The notes: generated by a model from the letters alone, not told the origin. A stretch of DNA of 64,000 nucleotides from Paracoccus homiensis (GCF_900111675.1 NZ_FOHO01000011.1:38136-102135); one strand, 5' to 3'. Counted from the first letter of the stretch, positions 34,986 through 44,025 are shown. A program made the numbers and translations.

Positions 34986-36664
34986 GATCGCTGCGTGGCC
35001 TTGGTGGCACGCTTGTCGCGCTGCTGATCCTGCTGCCCGTGCTGTTCGGGCTGGGCCACAGCGTGATGGCGGGCTTCGGGCATCTGCCCGTTCTTGGTGT
35101 AAAGGGGCCGTCCCTGTCGCCGTGGCAGACCTTGCTGGCCCAACCGGGGCTTTGGCGTTCGGTGATCCTGTCGCTGTGGACCGGGATGGCGGCAACCGTG
35201 CTGTCGCTGATCCTTGCCTTTGGCGCGATTGCCGCGTTGCAGGGCCATGCGCCGCGACTGCGCCGGGTGCTGGCGCCGCTGCTGGCCGTGCCACATGCCG
35301 CGCTGGCGATCGGGCTGGCCTTCGTTATCGCGCCTTCGGGCTGGATCGCACGGCTGCTTGCGCCGGCTCTGGACTGGTCGCGGCCACCAGATGTCGCGAC
35401 CCTTGGCGATCCGTGGGGGCTGGCGCTGATCCTTGGGCTAATCCTGAAAGAAACGCCGTTCCTGATCGCAATCCTGCTGGCGGCATCTTCCCAGATCCCG
35501 CTGCGCGCCCAGATGGCGGCGGCGCGCGCCCTCGGATATGGGCGCGCGGCGGTCTGGTTGTGGTTGCTGGTGCCGCAACTGGTCCGCCTGATCCGGTTGC
35601 CGGTTCTGGTGGTGCTGGCCTTTTCGGTGTCGGTCGTGGACATGGCGCTGATCCTTGGCCCGTCGAACCCGCCCACCCTGTCGGTGACGGTATCGCGACT
35701 GTTCACCGACCCCGACCTGCACGCGATGCTGCCTGCCTCGGCGGGGGCGCTGATGCAGCTTGGGCTGACTGCGCTGGCGGCCGCGATCCTGTGGGCGGCG
35801 ATGCGGCTGGCCGGGTGGTGCGGACGCGCGATCCTGCGCCGTGGTGCCCGTTGGCAAGGTCTGGATCGCGCCTTGGCCGCGCCGGTCGCGATGCTGGCCC
35901 TGCTGCTGGTTCTTGCGGGCCTTGCCGCTGTGACGCTGGCCGTATGGTCGATCGCGTTTTCATGGCGCTGGCCCGATCTGTGGCCCGACCGGCTGTCGCT
36001 TGCCACATGGCAGCGGCAATCGGCCTGGCTACCGGCTGCGCAGACCGCGCTGTGGATCGCGCTGGCCGCGACTGCGATCGCGATGCTGCTGGCCGTGCTG
36101 TGGCTGGAGGGCAGCGACCGCGCCGATCGCCCCGGCCTGCAGGGCTGGATGCGCGCGGCGGTCGCGCTGCCGCTGGTCCTGCCGCAGCTGTCGATCCTGA
36201 TCGGACTGTCGGGCCTGCTGCTGCGTGCCGATCTGTCCCCGATGGCCGCCGTGATCTGGGGGCATGTGCTGTTCGTCTTTCCCTATCTGGTGATCGCGCT
36301 GGCGGGGGCATGGGCCGCGCTTGACCCGCAACTGACCCGCACGGCGGCATCGCTTGGCGTGGGGCCGTGGGGCAGGCTGTGGCGGGTCAAGCTGCCGGTC
36401 CTGATCGCGCCGCTGTCCCTTGCGGCCGCGCTGGGATTTGCGGTGTCGATCGCGCAATATCTGCCGACGCTGTTTCTGGGCGGGGGCCGGGTCGCGACCC
36501 TCACGACCGAGGCCGTGGCCCTGTCATCGGGATCAGACCGCCGGGTCGCGGCCGTGCACGCCACGCTGCAGGCGGGTCTGCCATGGCTGATCTATCTGGC
36601 GGCGCTGATCCTGCCCGCATTTCTGCACCGCGACCGCCGCGCCCTGAAAGGAGAACCGGGATGA
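34961..36664 (+). CDS. ynjC: ABC transporter permease, two-module fusion, YnjC-like
   Basis: A 567-residue inner-membrane protein holding two permease modules in one chain (about 12 helices). Each half shows the EAA-type coupling region: AAARALGYGRAAVWLWLLVP near residue 187 and TAASLGVGPWGRLWRVKLPV near residue 460. The ATG at 34961 overlaps the binding-protein gene by 25 bases; a GTG at 34982 with a four-base overlap is an equally good start. It passes the YnjB ligand across the membrane, powered by the next gene product. Confidence 0.88.
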   Translation: MAAPLHKVRSLRGLGGTLVALLILLPVLFGLGHSVMAGFGHLPVLGVKGPSLSPWQTLLAQPGLWRSVILSLWTGMAATVLSLILAFGAIAALQGHAPRLRRVLAPLLAVPHAALAIGLAFVIAPSGWIARLLAPALDWSRPPDVATLGDPWGLALILGLILKETPFLIAILLAASSQIPLRAQMAAARALGYGRAAVWLWLLVPQLVRLIRLPVLVVLAFSVSVVDMALILGPSNPPTLSVTVSRLFTDPDLHAMLPASAGALMQLGLTALAAAILWAAMRLAGWCGRAILRRGARWQGLDRALAAPVAMLALLLVLAGLAAVTLAVWSIAFSWRWPDLWPDRLSLATWQRQSAWLPAAQTALWIALAATAIAMLLAVLWLEGSDRADRPGLQGWMRAAVALPLVLPQLSILIGLSGLLLRADLSPMAAVIWGHVLFVFPYLVIALAGAWAALDPQLTRTAASLGVGPWGRLWRVKLPVLIAPLSLAAALGFAVSIAQYLPTLFLGGGRVATLTTEAVALSSGSDRRVAAVHATLQAGLPWLIYLAALILPAFLHRDRRALKGEPG

Positions 36665-37296
36665 GCCTTGATCTGGTCGGGCTGGGCATCCGCCACCCCG
36701 ACGGCAACGCGCTGATCGACGATCTGAACCTTAGCGTCGCGCCGGGCACCGTCACCACCCTGACCGGACCGTCCGGCGTCGGCAAATCGACGCTGCTGAA
36801 CGCGGTGGGCGGCCATCTTGAGGCCGGTTTCCGACTGCGGGGTCGGGTCGTTCTGAACGGGCGTGACATCACCGACCTTCCCGCCGAACGGCGCGATATC
36901 GGGGTCATGTTCCAACAGGCAGTGATGTTTCCGCATTTGTCGGTCGCCGACAATCTGGCCTTCGGCCTGTCGCCGAAGCTGCGCGGCCGCGGCGCGCGCA
37001 AGGCCGCCGTGGCCAAGGCGCTGGACCTGGCCGGGCTTGCGGGGTTGGGCGACCGCGATCCCGCGACGCTGTCGGGGGGACAGCGCGCGCGCGTTGCGCT
37101 GATGCGGACGATGCTGGCCCGCCCTCGCGCCGTTCTGCTGGATGAGCCGTTCTCGGCGCTGGACCCCGAACGCCGCCACGAGATCCGCGAATTCGTGATG
37201 GCCACCATTCGCCGCAGCGGAATTCCCGCCTTGCTGGTCACGCATGATCGGCAGGATGCCGATGCGGCAGGTGGCCCGGTGATCGCGCTGACCTAG
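36661..37296 (+). CDS. ynjD: ABC transporter ATP-binding protein, YnjD-like
   Basis: A 211-residue ATPase with Walker A (GPSGVGKSTL, residues ~36-45), Q-loop (VMFQQAVMFPHLSV), signature LSGGQRAR, Walker B with catalytic Glu (AVLLDEPFSALD) and H-loop (LLVTHDRQDA). It starts by an ATGA overlap with the permease gene. At 211 residues it has no C-terminal regulatory domain, as for YnjD. Its TAG stop shares two bases with the stop of the convergent DUF3047 gene. Confidence 0.9.
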   Translation: MSLDLVGLGIRHPDGNALIDDLNLSVAPGTVTTLTGPSGVGKSTLLNAVGGHLEAGFRLRGRVVLNGRDITDLPAERRDIGVMFQQAVMFPHLSVADNLAFGLSPKLRGRGARKAAVAKALDLAGLAGLGDRDPATLSGGQRARVALMRTMLARPRAVLLDEPFSALDPERRHEIREFVMATIRRSGIPALLVTHDRQDADAAGGPVIALT

Positions 37297-37964
37297 CCCA
37301 AGACCAGATTCGACAGGCTGGCGCGCAACCGGCTGTCGGTATCGTCGCTGTCGGCCGAAACGGCCAGCCCGACCAGAACCTCGGGCTGGGTGCCGAAGGC
37401 ATTGGCGAAATCGCGGGCCAGATTGACCTGCGCACGGGCCTGTCCGGTGCCTGCCGGACGCAGCGCGATGGTCACACCGCGCCCACGCAGATAAGGGCTG
37501 GGCAACTGCGCGCCCTGCGCATGATTGCCACCCCAGACATAGATCAGCGTCCGGGCCGAGCGGTTGGACAACAGCCGCTGGGGCGAGGTATCGGGCGACA
37601 GCCCGGCGGCGGTCTTTGCATCCAGAAACACGAAATACAGCGAGACATTGCGATCGTCCCCGCCCTTGCGCGACAGATCCGTCGGCGGCACGCTTTCCTC
37701 GACCGACCACGACCAGCTGGCACTGCGGGCGGACCGCGCGGCCTGGGGCGCGGGACGATAGATCAGCGACGAACTGGCGTCTCCGGAAATGGACAGCGCC
37801 GCGCCGCCCAGACCGTAGCGTGTGGGCGTCAGCCGCGGAAAATTGACCGTCCGCCACGCGCTGTCGAAACCCACGCGGGTCGTCTGCTGGGCCAGTGCGC
37901 CTTGGGCGAAACCGGTCGCGACAAGGGACGCCGCCGTGACGGCAAGAAAGGAACGACGCTGCAT
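37293..37964 (-). CDS. DUF3047 family exported protein with Tat signal
   Basis: A 223-residue protein beginning with a twin-arginine signal (MQRRSFLAVTAASLVATGFA), preceded by AAGGAG. The mature part matches the DUF3047 pattern (SASWSWSVEESVPPTDLSRKGGDD, then LYFVFLDAKTAAG and TLIYVWGG). Family function is unknown. Export by Tat suggests folding or cofactor loading before export. The gene converges on the ynjD-like gene, sharing its CTAG end. A link to the ynj transporter is possible but unproven. Confidence 0.82.
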   Translation of the reverse strand: MQRRSFLAVTAASLVATGFAQGALAQQTTRVGFDSAWRTVNFPRLTPTRYGLGGAALSISGDASSSLIYRPAPQAARSARSASWSWSVEESVPPTDLSRKGGDDRNVSLYFVFLDAKTAAGLSPDTSPQRLLSNRSARTLIYVWGGNHAQGAQLPSPYLRGRGVTIALRPAGTGQARAQVNLARDFANAFGTQPEVLVGLAVSADSDDTDSRLRASLSNLVLG

Positions 37965-38056
37965 CCTGATACTCCTTCTGGGGGATGTCCTTCGTTCCAA
38001 GACGCTGCGAGGCGGAATTTGTTACACCGCCTCGCAAAGTCGTGATCTGCTTGGCC

Positions 38057-38911
38057 TCAGCCCATGATCTGATCGATCACCATCTGCTGCTGCTTGCGGC
38101 CATCGGGATCAAGGCCGGTCTTGAGCCGGGTGAATTCCTCGGCCCAGGCCGAAGTCCGCGTCCGCAGCGCCGGCTGTTCGGCCTGCATTTCGCGCAGGAC
38201 GACCGCCGCGACCTGATCTGCGGTCTGATAGACATCCTCGCCCTGCCGGGTCTGCGATCCGGCCACGTATTTCTGCAGGATCGGCAGGTATTCATCTTCC
38301 AGCATACCGCCCGTTTCGGTGATCTGCTTCAGCACGGTATTGGCGAATTCGGACGCGATGCCGCCGGGTTCGATCGCCGTGAACTGAATGCCGAAGGCCG
38401 GGGTGATATAGCTGGCCATGGCTTCGGTCAGGCCCTCGACGGCGAATTTCGCGCCGCAATAGACTTCGTTGAAAGGCTGGCCCACAAGGCCACCGACCGA
38501 GCTGATATTGATGACATGGCCGGCGCGGGCCTTGCGCATATGCGGCATGACCGCCTTGATGCAGCGGACCACACCCATGTAGTTGATGTCCAGAATGCGG
38601 GCGATATCGGATTCATCCGCCTGTTCCAGACTGCGGGCATAGCCCATACCGGCATTGTTCACCAACACGTCGATGCGGCCCTGTTCGGCGACGATCCGGT
38701 CGACGGCGGCGGTCACGCTGTCGCTGTCCTGCACATCAAGGGGCAGCACATTCAGGCTGACGCCAGCGTCCTTGGCGGCCGCATCCAGCGCATCGCGTTT
38801 GTCCAGATTGCGCATGGTGGCATAGACGGTATGGCCCGCCTGTGCCGACTGGATGGCAATGGCAATGCCCAGCCCGGTCGAGGTGCCGGTGATGAGAACG
38901 GTTTTGGTCAT
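38057..38911 (-). CDS. Short-chain dehydrogenase/reductase
   Basis: A 284-residue SDR with NAD(P)-binding TGTSTGLG (residues ~8-15), NNAG near 86, catalytic Ser in INISSVGG and the YCGAK Tyr-Lys pair near residue 151. It is 18 bases downstream of a TetR-type gene in the same direction, so the two form an autoregulated operon. The substrate cannot be read. The long C-terminal extension past residue 230 resembles the ketoreductase-like SDRs of the YusZ type. Confidence 0.92.
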   Translation of the reverse strand: MTKTVLITGTSTGLGIAIAIQSAQAGHTVYATMRNLDKRDALDAAAKDAGVSLNVLPLDVQDSDSVTAAVDRIVAEQGRIDVLVNNAGMGYARSLEQADESDIARILDINYMGVVRCIKAVMPHMRKARAGHVINISSVGGLVGQPFNEVYCGAKFAVEGLTEAMASYITPAFGIQFTAIEPGGIASEFANTVLKQITETGGMLEDEYLPILQKYVAGSQTRQGEDVYQTADQVAAVVLREMQAEQPALRTRTSAWAEEFTRLKTGLDPDGRKQQQMVIDQIMG

Positions 38912-38929
38912 GTCTTGTCCTTTTCGGGA

Positions 38930-39505
38930 TCAGGTCTTTGCGATCGACAGCCAGACGCGGTCAAAGGTCTGTTCGACGATCTCGTCGGTAATGGGGCGAT
39001 CCGACAATGCGGCCCCGCGGGCCAGTTGCATCGCGGGCGCTACCAACAGCAGCGACAGAAGTTTCGGGTCCAGATCGGCCAGCACGCCGCTGTCGATGCC
39101 ACGCTGCAAAAGCTGGGCGATGTCGGCGGCATAGCCATCAGCCACGTCTTTCTGTGCATCGGTCAGAATGCCTGCGGTGCTGCCGGATTCCAGAAACAGA
39201 AAGCCCTTGGGATCGGCACGCACGAAATCGAACATCGCCCGCCACATCCCATGGATCATCTGTTTGGCATCGGTCAGGTGGCGCGGGGCAGTCACCCGTT
39301 CGTGGAACTCGGATTTCAGGTCCATATAGACCTGCCGCAACATGTCGTCCTTGTTGTCGAAATGCACATAGATGGTGCCCGCCGACACTTTCGCACGCGC
39401 GACGACGCCGGCCACGCCGGTCGCGGCAAAGCCCTTGGCGACGGCCTCTTCGATCACGGCGCGGCGCAGCTTGCGATAGGTCTGGTCCTTGGTGGTGCGG
39501 GGCAT
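38930..39505 (-). CDS. TetR family transcriptional regulator
   Basis: A 191-residue regulator with TetR helix-turn-helix at residues ~12-58 (GFAATGVAGVVARAKVSAGT, then IYVHFDNKDDML). I chose the ATG at 39505, four bases after GAGGG. A longer form from 39535 or 39595 would read through the operator at 39539-39560. It is the first gene of an operon with the SDR at 38057 and probably represses that operon through the strong palindrome upstream. Confidence 0.91.
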   Translation of the reverse strand: MPRTTKDQTYRKLRRAVIEEAVAKGFAATGVAGVVARAKVSAGTIYVHFDNKDDMLRQVYMDLKSEFHERVTAPRHLTDAKQMIHGMWRAMFDFVRADPKGFLFLESGSTAGILTDAQKDVADGYAADIAQLLQRGIDSGVLADLDPKLLSLLLVAPAMQLARGAALSDRPITDEIVEQTFDRVWLSIAKT

Positions 39506-39538
39506 GGTCCCTCTGTCCTGTCTGATGGCGGACATATA

Positions 39539-39560
39539 TGATAATGAATTTTCATTATCA
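39539..39560. promoter_or_regulatory. Perfect palindromic TetR operator upstream of the TetR-SDR operon
   Basis: Arms TGATAATGAA (39539-39548) and TTCATTATCA (39551-39560) are perfectly complementary over ten bases around TT. The site is 34 bases before the TetR start, in the 86-base gap shared with the end of the LysR gene. AT-richness against the local GC content makes it stand out. Autorepression is inferred. Confidence 0.78.
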
Positions 39561-39591
39561 AGTAGGCCTGCCATCTTTTTACGACCCCGAT

Positions 39592-40488
39592 TCAATTCAG
39601 GATCGCCGCCGAACGCAGCCGCTGCCGCGCAAGCTCAATAAAGCTGCGAACTTTCGCCGGGGCGCGGCGTCCCTCGACATGGACCAGATGGATCGGCAGC
39701 GGCTCGGGCTCGCAATCCTCAAGCACGGTCTGCAGCCTGCCTGCGACCAGGTCCGGGCCGACCTGATAGGACAGAACGCGCGTCAGCCCCCACCCCTGCC
39801 GGGCGACCTCGATCGCGGCGGCGACACTGCTAAGCCGCAGGCGCGGCATCAGCCGGACCATCTGCAACTGGTCGCGCCCAAAGCGCCATTCCGCCATCGG
39901 GCTGACCGGCGCCGCGGCGGCAATCTGATGCGCCGTCAGATCGCCGGGCACCTGAGGGACGCCATGACGCGCGAAATAATCCGGCGACCCGCAGATGACG
40001 CGGCGCACGCTGCCGACCCGCACCGCCACCAGCCCCGAGGATGGCAGCGGCCCGATACGAACCGCCACGTCAAAGCCTTCCTCGACCATGTTCACCACCC
40101 GGTCGACCATGACCACATCGGCCGCGACATCGGGGTAAAGATGCAGAAACTCGGTCAGGATCGGCGTCACATAGATGCGCCCGAACTCGTTCGAACATGT
40201 CAGTCGCAATTCGCCCTTGGGCACGGCCGCCGCACCGGTGGCCGCGCTGTCGGCAGCCTGCAACTGGGCCAGGATATGCCGCGCATCCTCCAGATAGGTC
40301 TTGCCGACCTCGGTCAGGCGGACGCGGCGGGTGGTGCGCGTGAACAGCCGTGCGCCCAGACGTTCTTCAAGCGCGTTGACGCCGCGCGTGGCCGACGGCG
40401 CGCTAAGCCCCATGCGCCGTGCCCCGGCGGCAAAGCTTTCGGCCTCGGCGACGGCGACAAAGACTTCCAGGCTTTGCAGTCGATCCAT
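39592..40488 (-). CDS. LysR family transcriptional regulator
   Basis: A 298-residue LysR protein with N-terminal helix-turn-helix (MDRLQSLEVFVAVAEAESFA, then LSAPSATRGVNALEERLGARL, residues ~1-60) and a C-terminal inducer domain (~90-295). It belongs to the group with LHLYPDVAADVVMVDRVVNMV, which often controls oxidoreductase or stress genes. It is divergent from the AhpD-like/DUF1348/GST genes and probably activates or represses them through the repeat at 40507-40525. Confidence 0.93.
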   Translation of the reverse strand: MDRLQSLEVFVAVAEAESFAAGARRMGLSAPSATRGVNALEERLGARLFTRTTRRVRLTEVGKTYLEDARHILAQLQAADSAATGAAAVPKGELRLTCSNEFGRIYVTPILTEFLHLYPDVAADVVMVDRVVNMVEEGFDVAVRIGPLPSSGLVAVRVGSVRRVICGSPDYFARHGVPQVPGDLTAHQIAAAAPVSPMAEWRFGRDQLQMVRLMPRLRLSSVAAAIEVARQGWGLTRVLSYQVGPDLVAGRLQTVLEDCEPEPLPIHLVHVEGRRAPAKVRSFIELARQRLRSAAILN

Positions 40489-40506
40489 GCTGATTGCTCA
40501 CATAAA

Positions 40507-40525
40507 GTGAAATAGTGACTTTCAC
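40507..40525. promoter_or_regulatory. Probable LysR binding site
   Basis: Arms GTGAAA (40507-40512) and TTTCAC (40520-40525) enclose seven bases in the 107-base gap between the lysR-type gene and the AhpD-like gene. LysR boxes are interrupted dyads of this size (T-N11-A), and the position next to the regulator start is typical. Confidence 0.62.
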
Positions 40526-40595
40526 GGATGCTATATTAATTCGCAGAACGGCGCAAATTACCTTCGGGATCATCAACACAGCCAAAGGAAAGCCC

Positions 40596-41144
40596 ATGTC
40601 CCGCATCACGACCCCCGCCACCATCGCCGACACGCCCGAAGCCAGCCAGCCGCTGCTGGAAGGCGTCAAGAAATCGCTGGGGACGGTGCCGAACCTGTTT
40701 CGACTGATCGCCAACAGCCCCGCATCGCTGGAAGGTTATTTGGGCCTCAGCGGCGCGCTGGGAAAAGGCCGCCTGAACGCGGCCACACGCGAACGCCTTG
40801 CGCTGGCCATCGCGAATTACAACGGCTGCGACTACTGCAACAGCGCCCACACCTATATCGGCAAGAATCTGGCCAAGCTGGATGATGCCGAACTGGCGGC
40901 GAACCGGGCCGGCAGCTCGACCGATGCCAAGGCCGACGCGGCGCTGCGCTTCGCGCTGAAAATCGCCGCCGAGCGTGGCCGCGTCAGCGCCGAGGATGTG
41001 CAGGCCGCCCGCGAGGCGGGCTTTTCGGACGGTGAACTGGTCGAGATCGTCGTCCATGTCGCGCTGAACACGCTGACGAATTACGTCAACGAAGCCTTCG
41101 CGACCGAGGTCGACTTCCCGCTGGTCAAGGCCAACCGCGCCTGA
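40596..41144 (+). CDS. Carboxymuconolactone decarboxylase / AhpD-like protein
   Basis: A 182-residue protein with the AhpD-type redox motif Cys78-x2-Cys81-x3-His85 ([12 protein letters not shown]). Proteins of this family reduce peroxides or recycle thiols; very few are true decarboxylases. The ATG at 40596 follows AAAGGAA, and the longer frame from 40515 would cover the LysR site. It heads a plus-strand group with DUF1348, GST and PNPOx-FNR genes. A second AhpD-like gene with the same motif position lies at 44026. Confidence 0.88.
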   Translation: MSRITTPATIADTPEASQPLLEGVKKSLGTVPNLFRLIANSPASLEGYLGLSGALGKGRLNAATRERLALAIANYNGCDYCNSAHTYIGKNLAKLDDAELAANRAGSSTDAKADAALRFALKIAAERGRVSAEDVQAAREAGFSDGELVEIVVHVALNTLTNYVNEAFATEVDFPLVKANRA

Positions 41145-41173
41145 TCCCTGAACCCGCAGCAAGGATCAAGATC

Positions 41174-41650
41174 ATGACACAGAACAGTTCGCGCCCGCCC
41201 CTGCCGCCGTTTTCGGAAGAAACCGCGCGTGAAAAGGTCCGGCTTGCCGAAGATGGCTGGAACAGCCGCGATGCCGCGCGTGTCGCGCTGGCCTATACGC
41301 CGGACAGCACCTGGCGCAACCGCGCCGAATTTCCCAAGGGCCGCGACCAGATCCAGGACTTTCTGACCCGGAAATGGACGCGGGAACTGGACTATCGCCT
41401 GATCAAGGAATTGTGGGCCTTTGGCGGTAACCGCATCGCGGTGCGCTATGCCTATGAATACCGCGATGACAGCGGCAACTGGTTCCGCGCCTATGGAAAC
41501 GAGAACTGGGAATTCGACGAGAACGGGCTGATGGCGCATCGCCATGCCTCGATCAACGAATTGCCCATCCGCCCGGAAGACCGCCTGTTCCACTGGCCGC
41601 TGGGGCGCCGCCCCGACGACCACCCCGGCCTCAGCGACCTTGGCCTGTAA
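41174..41650 (+). CDS. DUF1348 / NTF2-like (SnoaL-fold) protein
   Basis: A 158-residue nuclear-transport-factor-2-fold protein of the DUF1348 family, with conserved [20 protein letters not shown] near the N-terminus, [20 protein letters not shown] in the middle and [20 protein letters not shown] near the C-terminus. The fold makes a small hydrophobic pocket and occurs in enzymes and binding proteins; no reaction is assigned to this family. It lies between AhpD-like and GST genes with short spacers, which suggests one transcript and a role in oxidant or electrophile handling. Confidence 0.87.
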   Translation: MTQNSSRPPLPPFSEETAREKVRLAEDGWNSRDAARVALAYTPDSTWRNRAEFPKGRDQIQDFLTRKWTRELDYRLIKELWAFGGNRIAVRYAYEYRDDSGNWFRAYGNENWEFDENGLMAHRHASINELPIRPEDRLFHWPLGRRPDDHPGLSDLGL

Positions 41651-41671
41651 CCCCCGAAAAGGAGATAACCG

Positions 41672-42295
41672 ATGACCCCGATCAAACTGTACCGCAACCC
41701 GAAATCCGGCCATTGCCACCGGGTCGAACTGATGCTGGCCTTTCTGGGCCTGCCCTATGAAACCATCGATCTGGACATGGCCAACGGCGCCCACAAGGCA
41801 CCCGACTTCCTGAAGATCAGCCCCTTCGGCCTTGTCCCGGCAATCGACGACAACGGCTATACGCTGGCTGACAGCAACGCGATCCTTGTCTATCTGGTGC
41901 AGACCTACGCACCCGGCACCCACTGGATGCCGACCGAGGCAAAGGACGCCGCCGAGGTGCAGCGCTGGCTGACGGTCGCGGCCGACAACATCTATGCGGG
42001 CCCCTGCGCCGCGCGTCTGGTCAAGGTGTTTGGCACCACGCATGACCACGCAGCCGCGGTTGCCAAGGCGCATGACCTGTTCGCCGTGATGGAGGCGCAT
42101 CTGACCGGGCGCGACTGGCTGGCCACGGCCCAGATCAGCATCGCCGACGTGGCGGGCTACAGCTATATCGCCCATGCGCCCGAAGGCGGTGTCGATCTGG
42201 CCCCCTATCCGGCGCTGCGCGCTTGGCTGGCTCGGGTCGAGGCACAGCCCGATTTCGTGCCGATGGCGACCTCGCCGCTGCCCGAACTTGCCTGA
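41672..42295 (+). CDS. Glutathione S-transferase family protein
   Basis: A 207-residue GST. The N-terminal thioredoxin-fold domain starts KLYRNPKSGHCHRVELMLAF and has the glutathione-contacting segment GLVPAIDDNGYTLADSNAIL. The C-terminal helical domain has GRDWLATAQISIADVAGYSY. AAGGAG precedes the start. It closes the AhpD-DUF1348-GST group, since a good intrinsic terminator follows at 42302. The substrate is unknown. Confidence 0.92.
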   Translation: MTPIKLYRNPKSGHCHRVELMLAFLGLPYETIDLDMANGAHKAPDFLKISPFGLVPAIDDNGYTLADSNAILVYLVQTYAPGTHWMPTEAKDAAEVQRWLTVAADNIYAGPCAARLVKVFGTTHDHAAAVAKAHDLFAVMEAHLTGRDWLATAQISIADVAGYSYIAHAPEGGVDLAPYPALRAWLARVEAQPDFVPMATSPLPELA

Positions 42296-42301
42296 CACCA
42301 A

Positions 42302-42332
42302 GGGCCGGGGTTTCGCCCCGGCCCGCATTTTT
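42302..42332 (+). terminator. Intrinsic terminator after GST gene
   Basis: Stem GGGCCGGGG (42302-42310) and CCCCGGCCC (42316-42324) with loop TTTCG, followed by GCATTTTT. This is a textbook rho-independent terminator six bases after the GST stop. The next gene starts only 14 bases later, so it either has a promoter within the hairpin region or relies on partial read-through. Confidence 0.85.
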
Positions 42333-42346
42333 CACAGGCCGATGCC

Positions 42347-43963
42347 ATGACCAGCACATCCCAGACCAACCCCTTCCACGCCGGAGAGCGTGCCGCCCAG
42401 CAACGTGCCGGGGTCGGTGACGTGTCGCAATGGGCGGGCGGCTTTGTCCGTGACTACCTGCCCGAACAGCACCGGCAGTTTCACACCGCGCTGCCGTTTC
42501 TGGTCGTGTCGGGTGGCGATGCCGCCGGACAGGTCTGGGCCACTGTGATCGAGGGACCGGACGGATTCATCACCTCGCCCGATCCGCAGCATCTTGCCCT
42601 GCGCAGCGCCATACCCGCCGATGACCCATTGGCCGAGCGGCTGCGCGGGGGCGGCGATATCGGTGCGGTCGGGATCGATCTGGGCAGCCGCCGCCGCAAC
42701 CGGTTCAGCGGAAAGATCAGCCCGACCCCGGAAGGGTCGCTGATCCGCATGACCCAGACATTCGGCAACTGCCCGCAATATATCCACGAGCGCAGCCTGC
42801 GCCGCGTGCCGGGCACCCCCGGCACCCCCGTTCGGGGACAGCAACTGACCCCCGACCAGATCGCGCAGATCCGTGCGGCGGACACGCTGTTCATCGGCTC
42901 GGGTCAATATGGCACACGGGGCGAGGCCTCGGACGGGTATGACGCGTCCCATCGCGGCGGCCCGCCCGGCTTCGTTCAGGTCGTCAGCCCGACCCGCCTG
43001 CTGATCCCCGACTACATGGGCAACAATTTCTTCAACACCATTGGCAATATCATGGCCGATCCGCGCGTCGGGCTACTGTTCATCGATTTCGAGACCGGCG
43101 GGCTGTTGCATCTGAGCGGCAAGGCTCACGTCGATTGGGATCCCCGCGACACCCGTGACGGTGACGCCTGGCGGATGATCGAGCTGGATATCGACTGCGT
43201 GATTCAGCGCCCCGCCGCCCTGTCCCTGCGTTGGGCCAGGCAGGCGCATCTTGCGCGGCGGCTGAAACTGACGCGCAAGGTTCAGGAAAGCGCGCAGATC
43301 ACTTCGTTTCATCTTGCGCCCGCCGATGGCAGGCCGCTGGACCCGTTCACGCCCGGACAGCATCTTCCGATCACCGTGCAGATCCCCGGACAGGCGGGCA
43401 CGACGGCGCGCAGCTATTCCCTGTCGGGGCCGCCGGGCGCCGACACCTACCGGCTTAGCGTGAAACGCGAAGCGCAGGGTCTTGTCTCGCGCTTTCTGCA
43501 CGATCAGGTGCAGACCGGCGCGATCATCGAGGCACAGTCGCCATCGGGCGATTTCGTCACCGAAAAGGTGGACGCCCCGCTTGTCCTGATCAGCGCGGGG
43601 GTGGGGCTGACACCGATGCTGTCGATGCTGCATGCGGCGGCGGCGGAAGGTCGGCAGACATGGTTTCTGCATGGCGCGCGAAACGGGGGCGATCACGCCC
43701 ACCGCGCCGAGGTGGCCACGCTTGTCGACAGCCACCCGCATCTGCATCGGCGGGTGTTCTACAGCCGCCCCGAGGCCCGGGATGTGGCTGGTCGCGACTA
43801 CGACATCGCCGGTCGGATGAATGCCGCAGATGTCCGCCGGCTGATCCCCGACCCCACGGCGCGGTTCATGCTGTGCGGTCCGGCGGGATTCGTGGCCCAG
43901 ATGCAGGACGAACTTGAACAGTCGGGCATTCCCGCCGCGCAGATCCGGTTCGAAACTTTCTGA
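42347..43963 (+). CDS. PNPOx-like domain fused to ferredoxin-NADP reductase-like domain
   Basis: A 538-residue fusion. Residues ~40-300 are a pyridoxamine-5-phosphate-oxidase-like FMN fold (MGNNFFNTIGNIMADPRVGL is the typical phosphate-binding strand). Residues ~310-538 are a flavodoxin/ferredoxin reductase module with FAD motif ARSYSLSG, NAD motif SAGVGLTPMLSML and C-terminal LCGPAGFV. The chain ends at FETF, so it lacks the [2Fe-2S] ferredoxin domain that many homologues carry. It probably takes electrons from NAD(P)H to an FMN-bound substrate. The substrate is unknown. Confidence 0.9.
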   Translation: MTSTSQTNPFHAGERAAQQRAGVGDVSQWAGGFVRDYLPEQHRQFHTALPFLVVSGGDAAGQVWATVIEGPDGFITSPDPQHLALRSAIPADDPLAERLRGGGDIGAVGIDLGSRRRNRFSGKISPTPEGSLIRMTQTFGNCPQYIHERSLRRVPGTPGTPVRGQQLTPDQIAQIRAADTLFIGSGQYGTRGEASDGYDASHRGGPPGFVQVVSPTRLLIPDYMGNNFFNTIGNIMADPRVGLLFIDFETGGLLHLSGKAHVDWDPRDTRDGDAWRMIELDIDCVIQRPAALSLRWARQAHLARRLKLTRKVQESAQITSFHLAPADGRPLDPFTPGQHLPITVQIPGQAGTTARSYSLSGPPGADTYRLSVKREAQGLVSRFLHDQVQTGAIIEAQSPSGDFVTEKVDAPLVLISAGVGLTPMLSMLHAAAAEGRQTWFLHGARNGGDHAHRAEVATLVDSHPHLHRRVFYSRPEARDVAGRDYDIAGRMNAADVRRLIPDPTARFMLCGPAGFVAQMQDELEQSGIPAAQIRFETF

Positions 43964-43973
43964 CGCGCAAAAA

Positions 43974-44008
43974 AATCCCGGCCAAACTGGCCGGGATTGT
44001 TGGTTTTT
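43974..44008. terminator. Bidirectional intrinsic terminator
   Basis: Stem AATCCCGGCCA (43974-43984) with TGGCCGGGATT (43988-43998), loop AAC, followed by GTTGGTTTTT on the plus strand. On the minus strand the A-run at 43969-43975 supplies a T-run. It separates the convergent PNPOx-FNR and AhpD-like genes and should stop both. Confidence 0.9.
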
Positions 44009-44025
44009 CCTGTCAGATAACCGAC

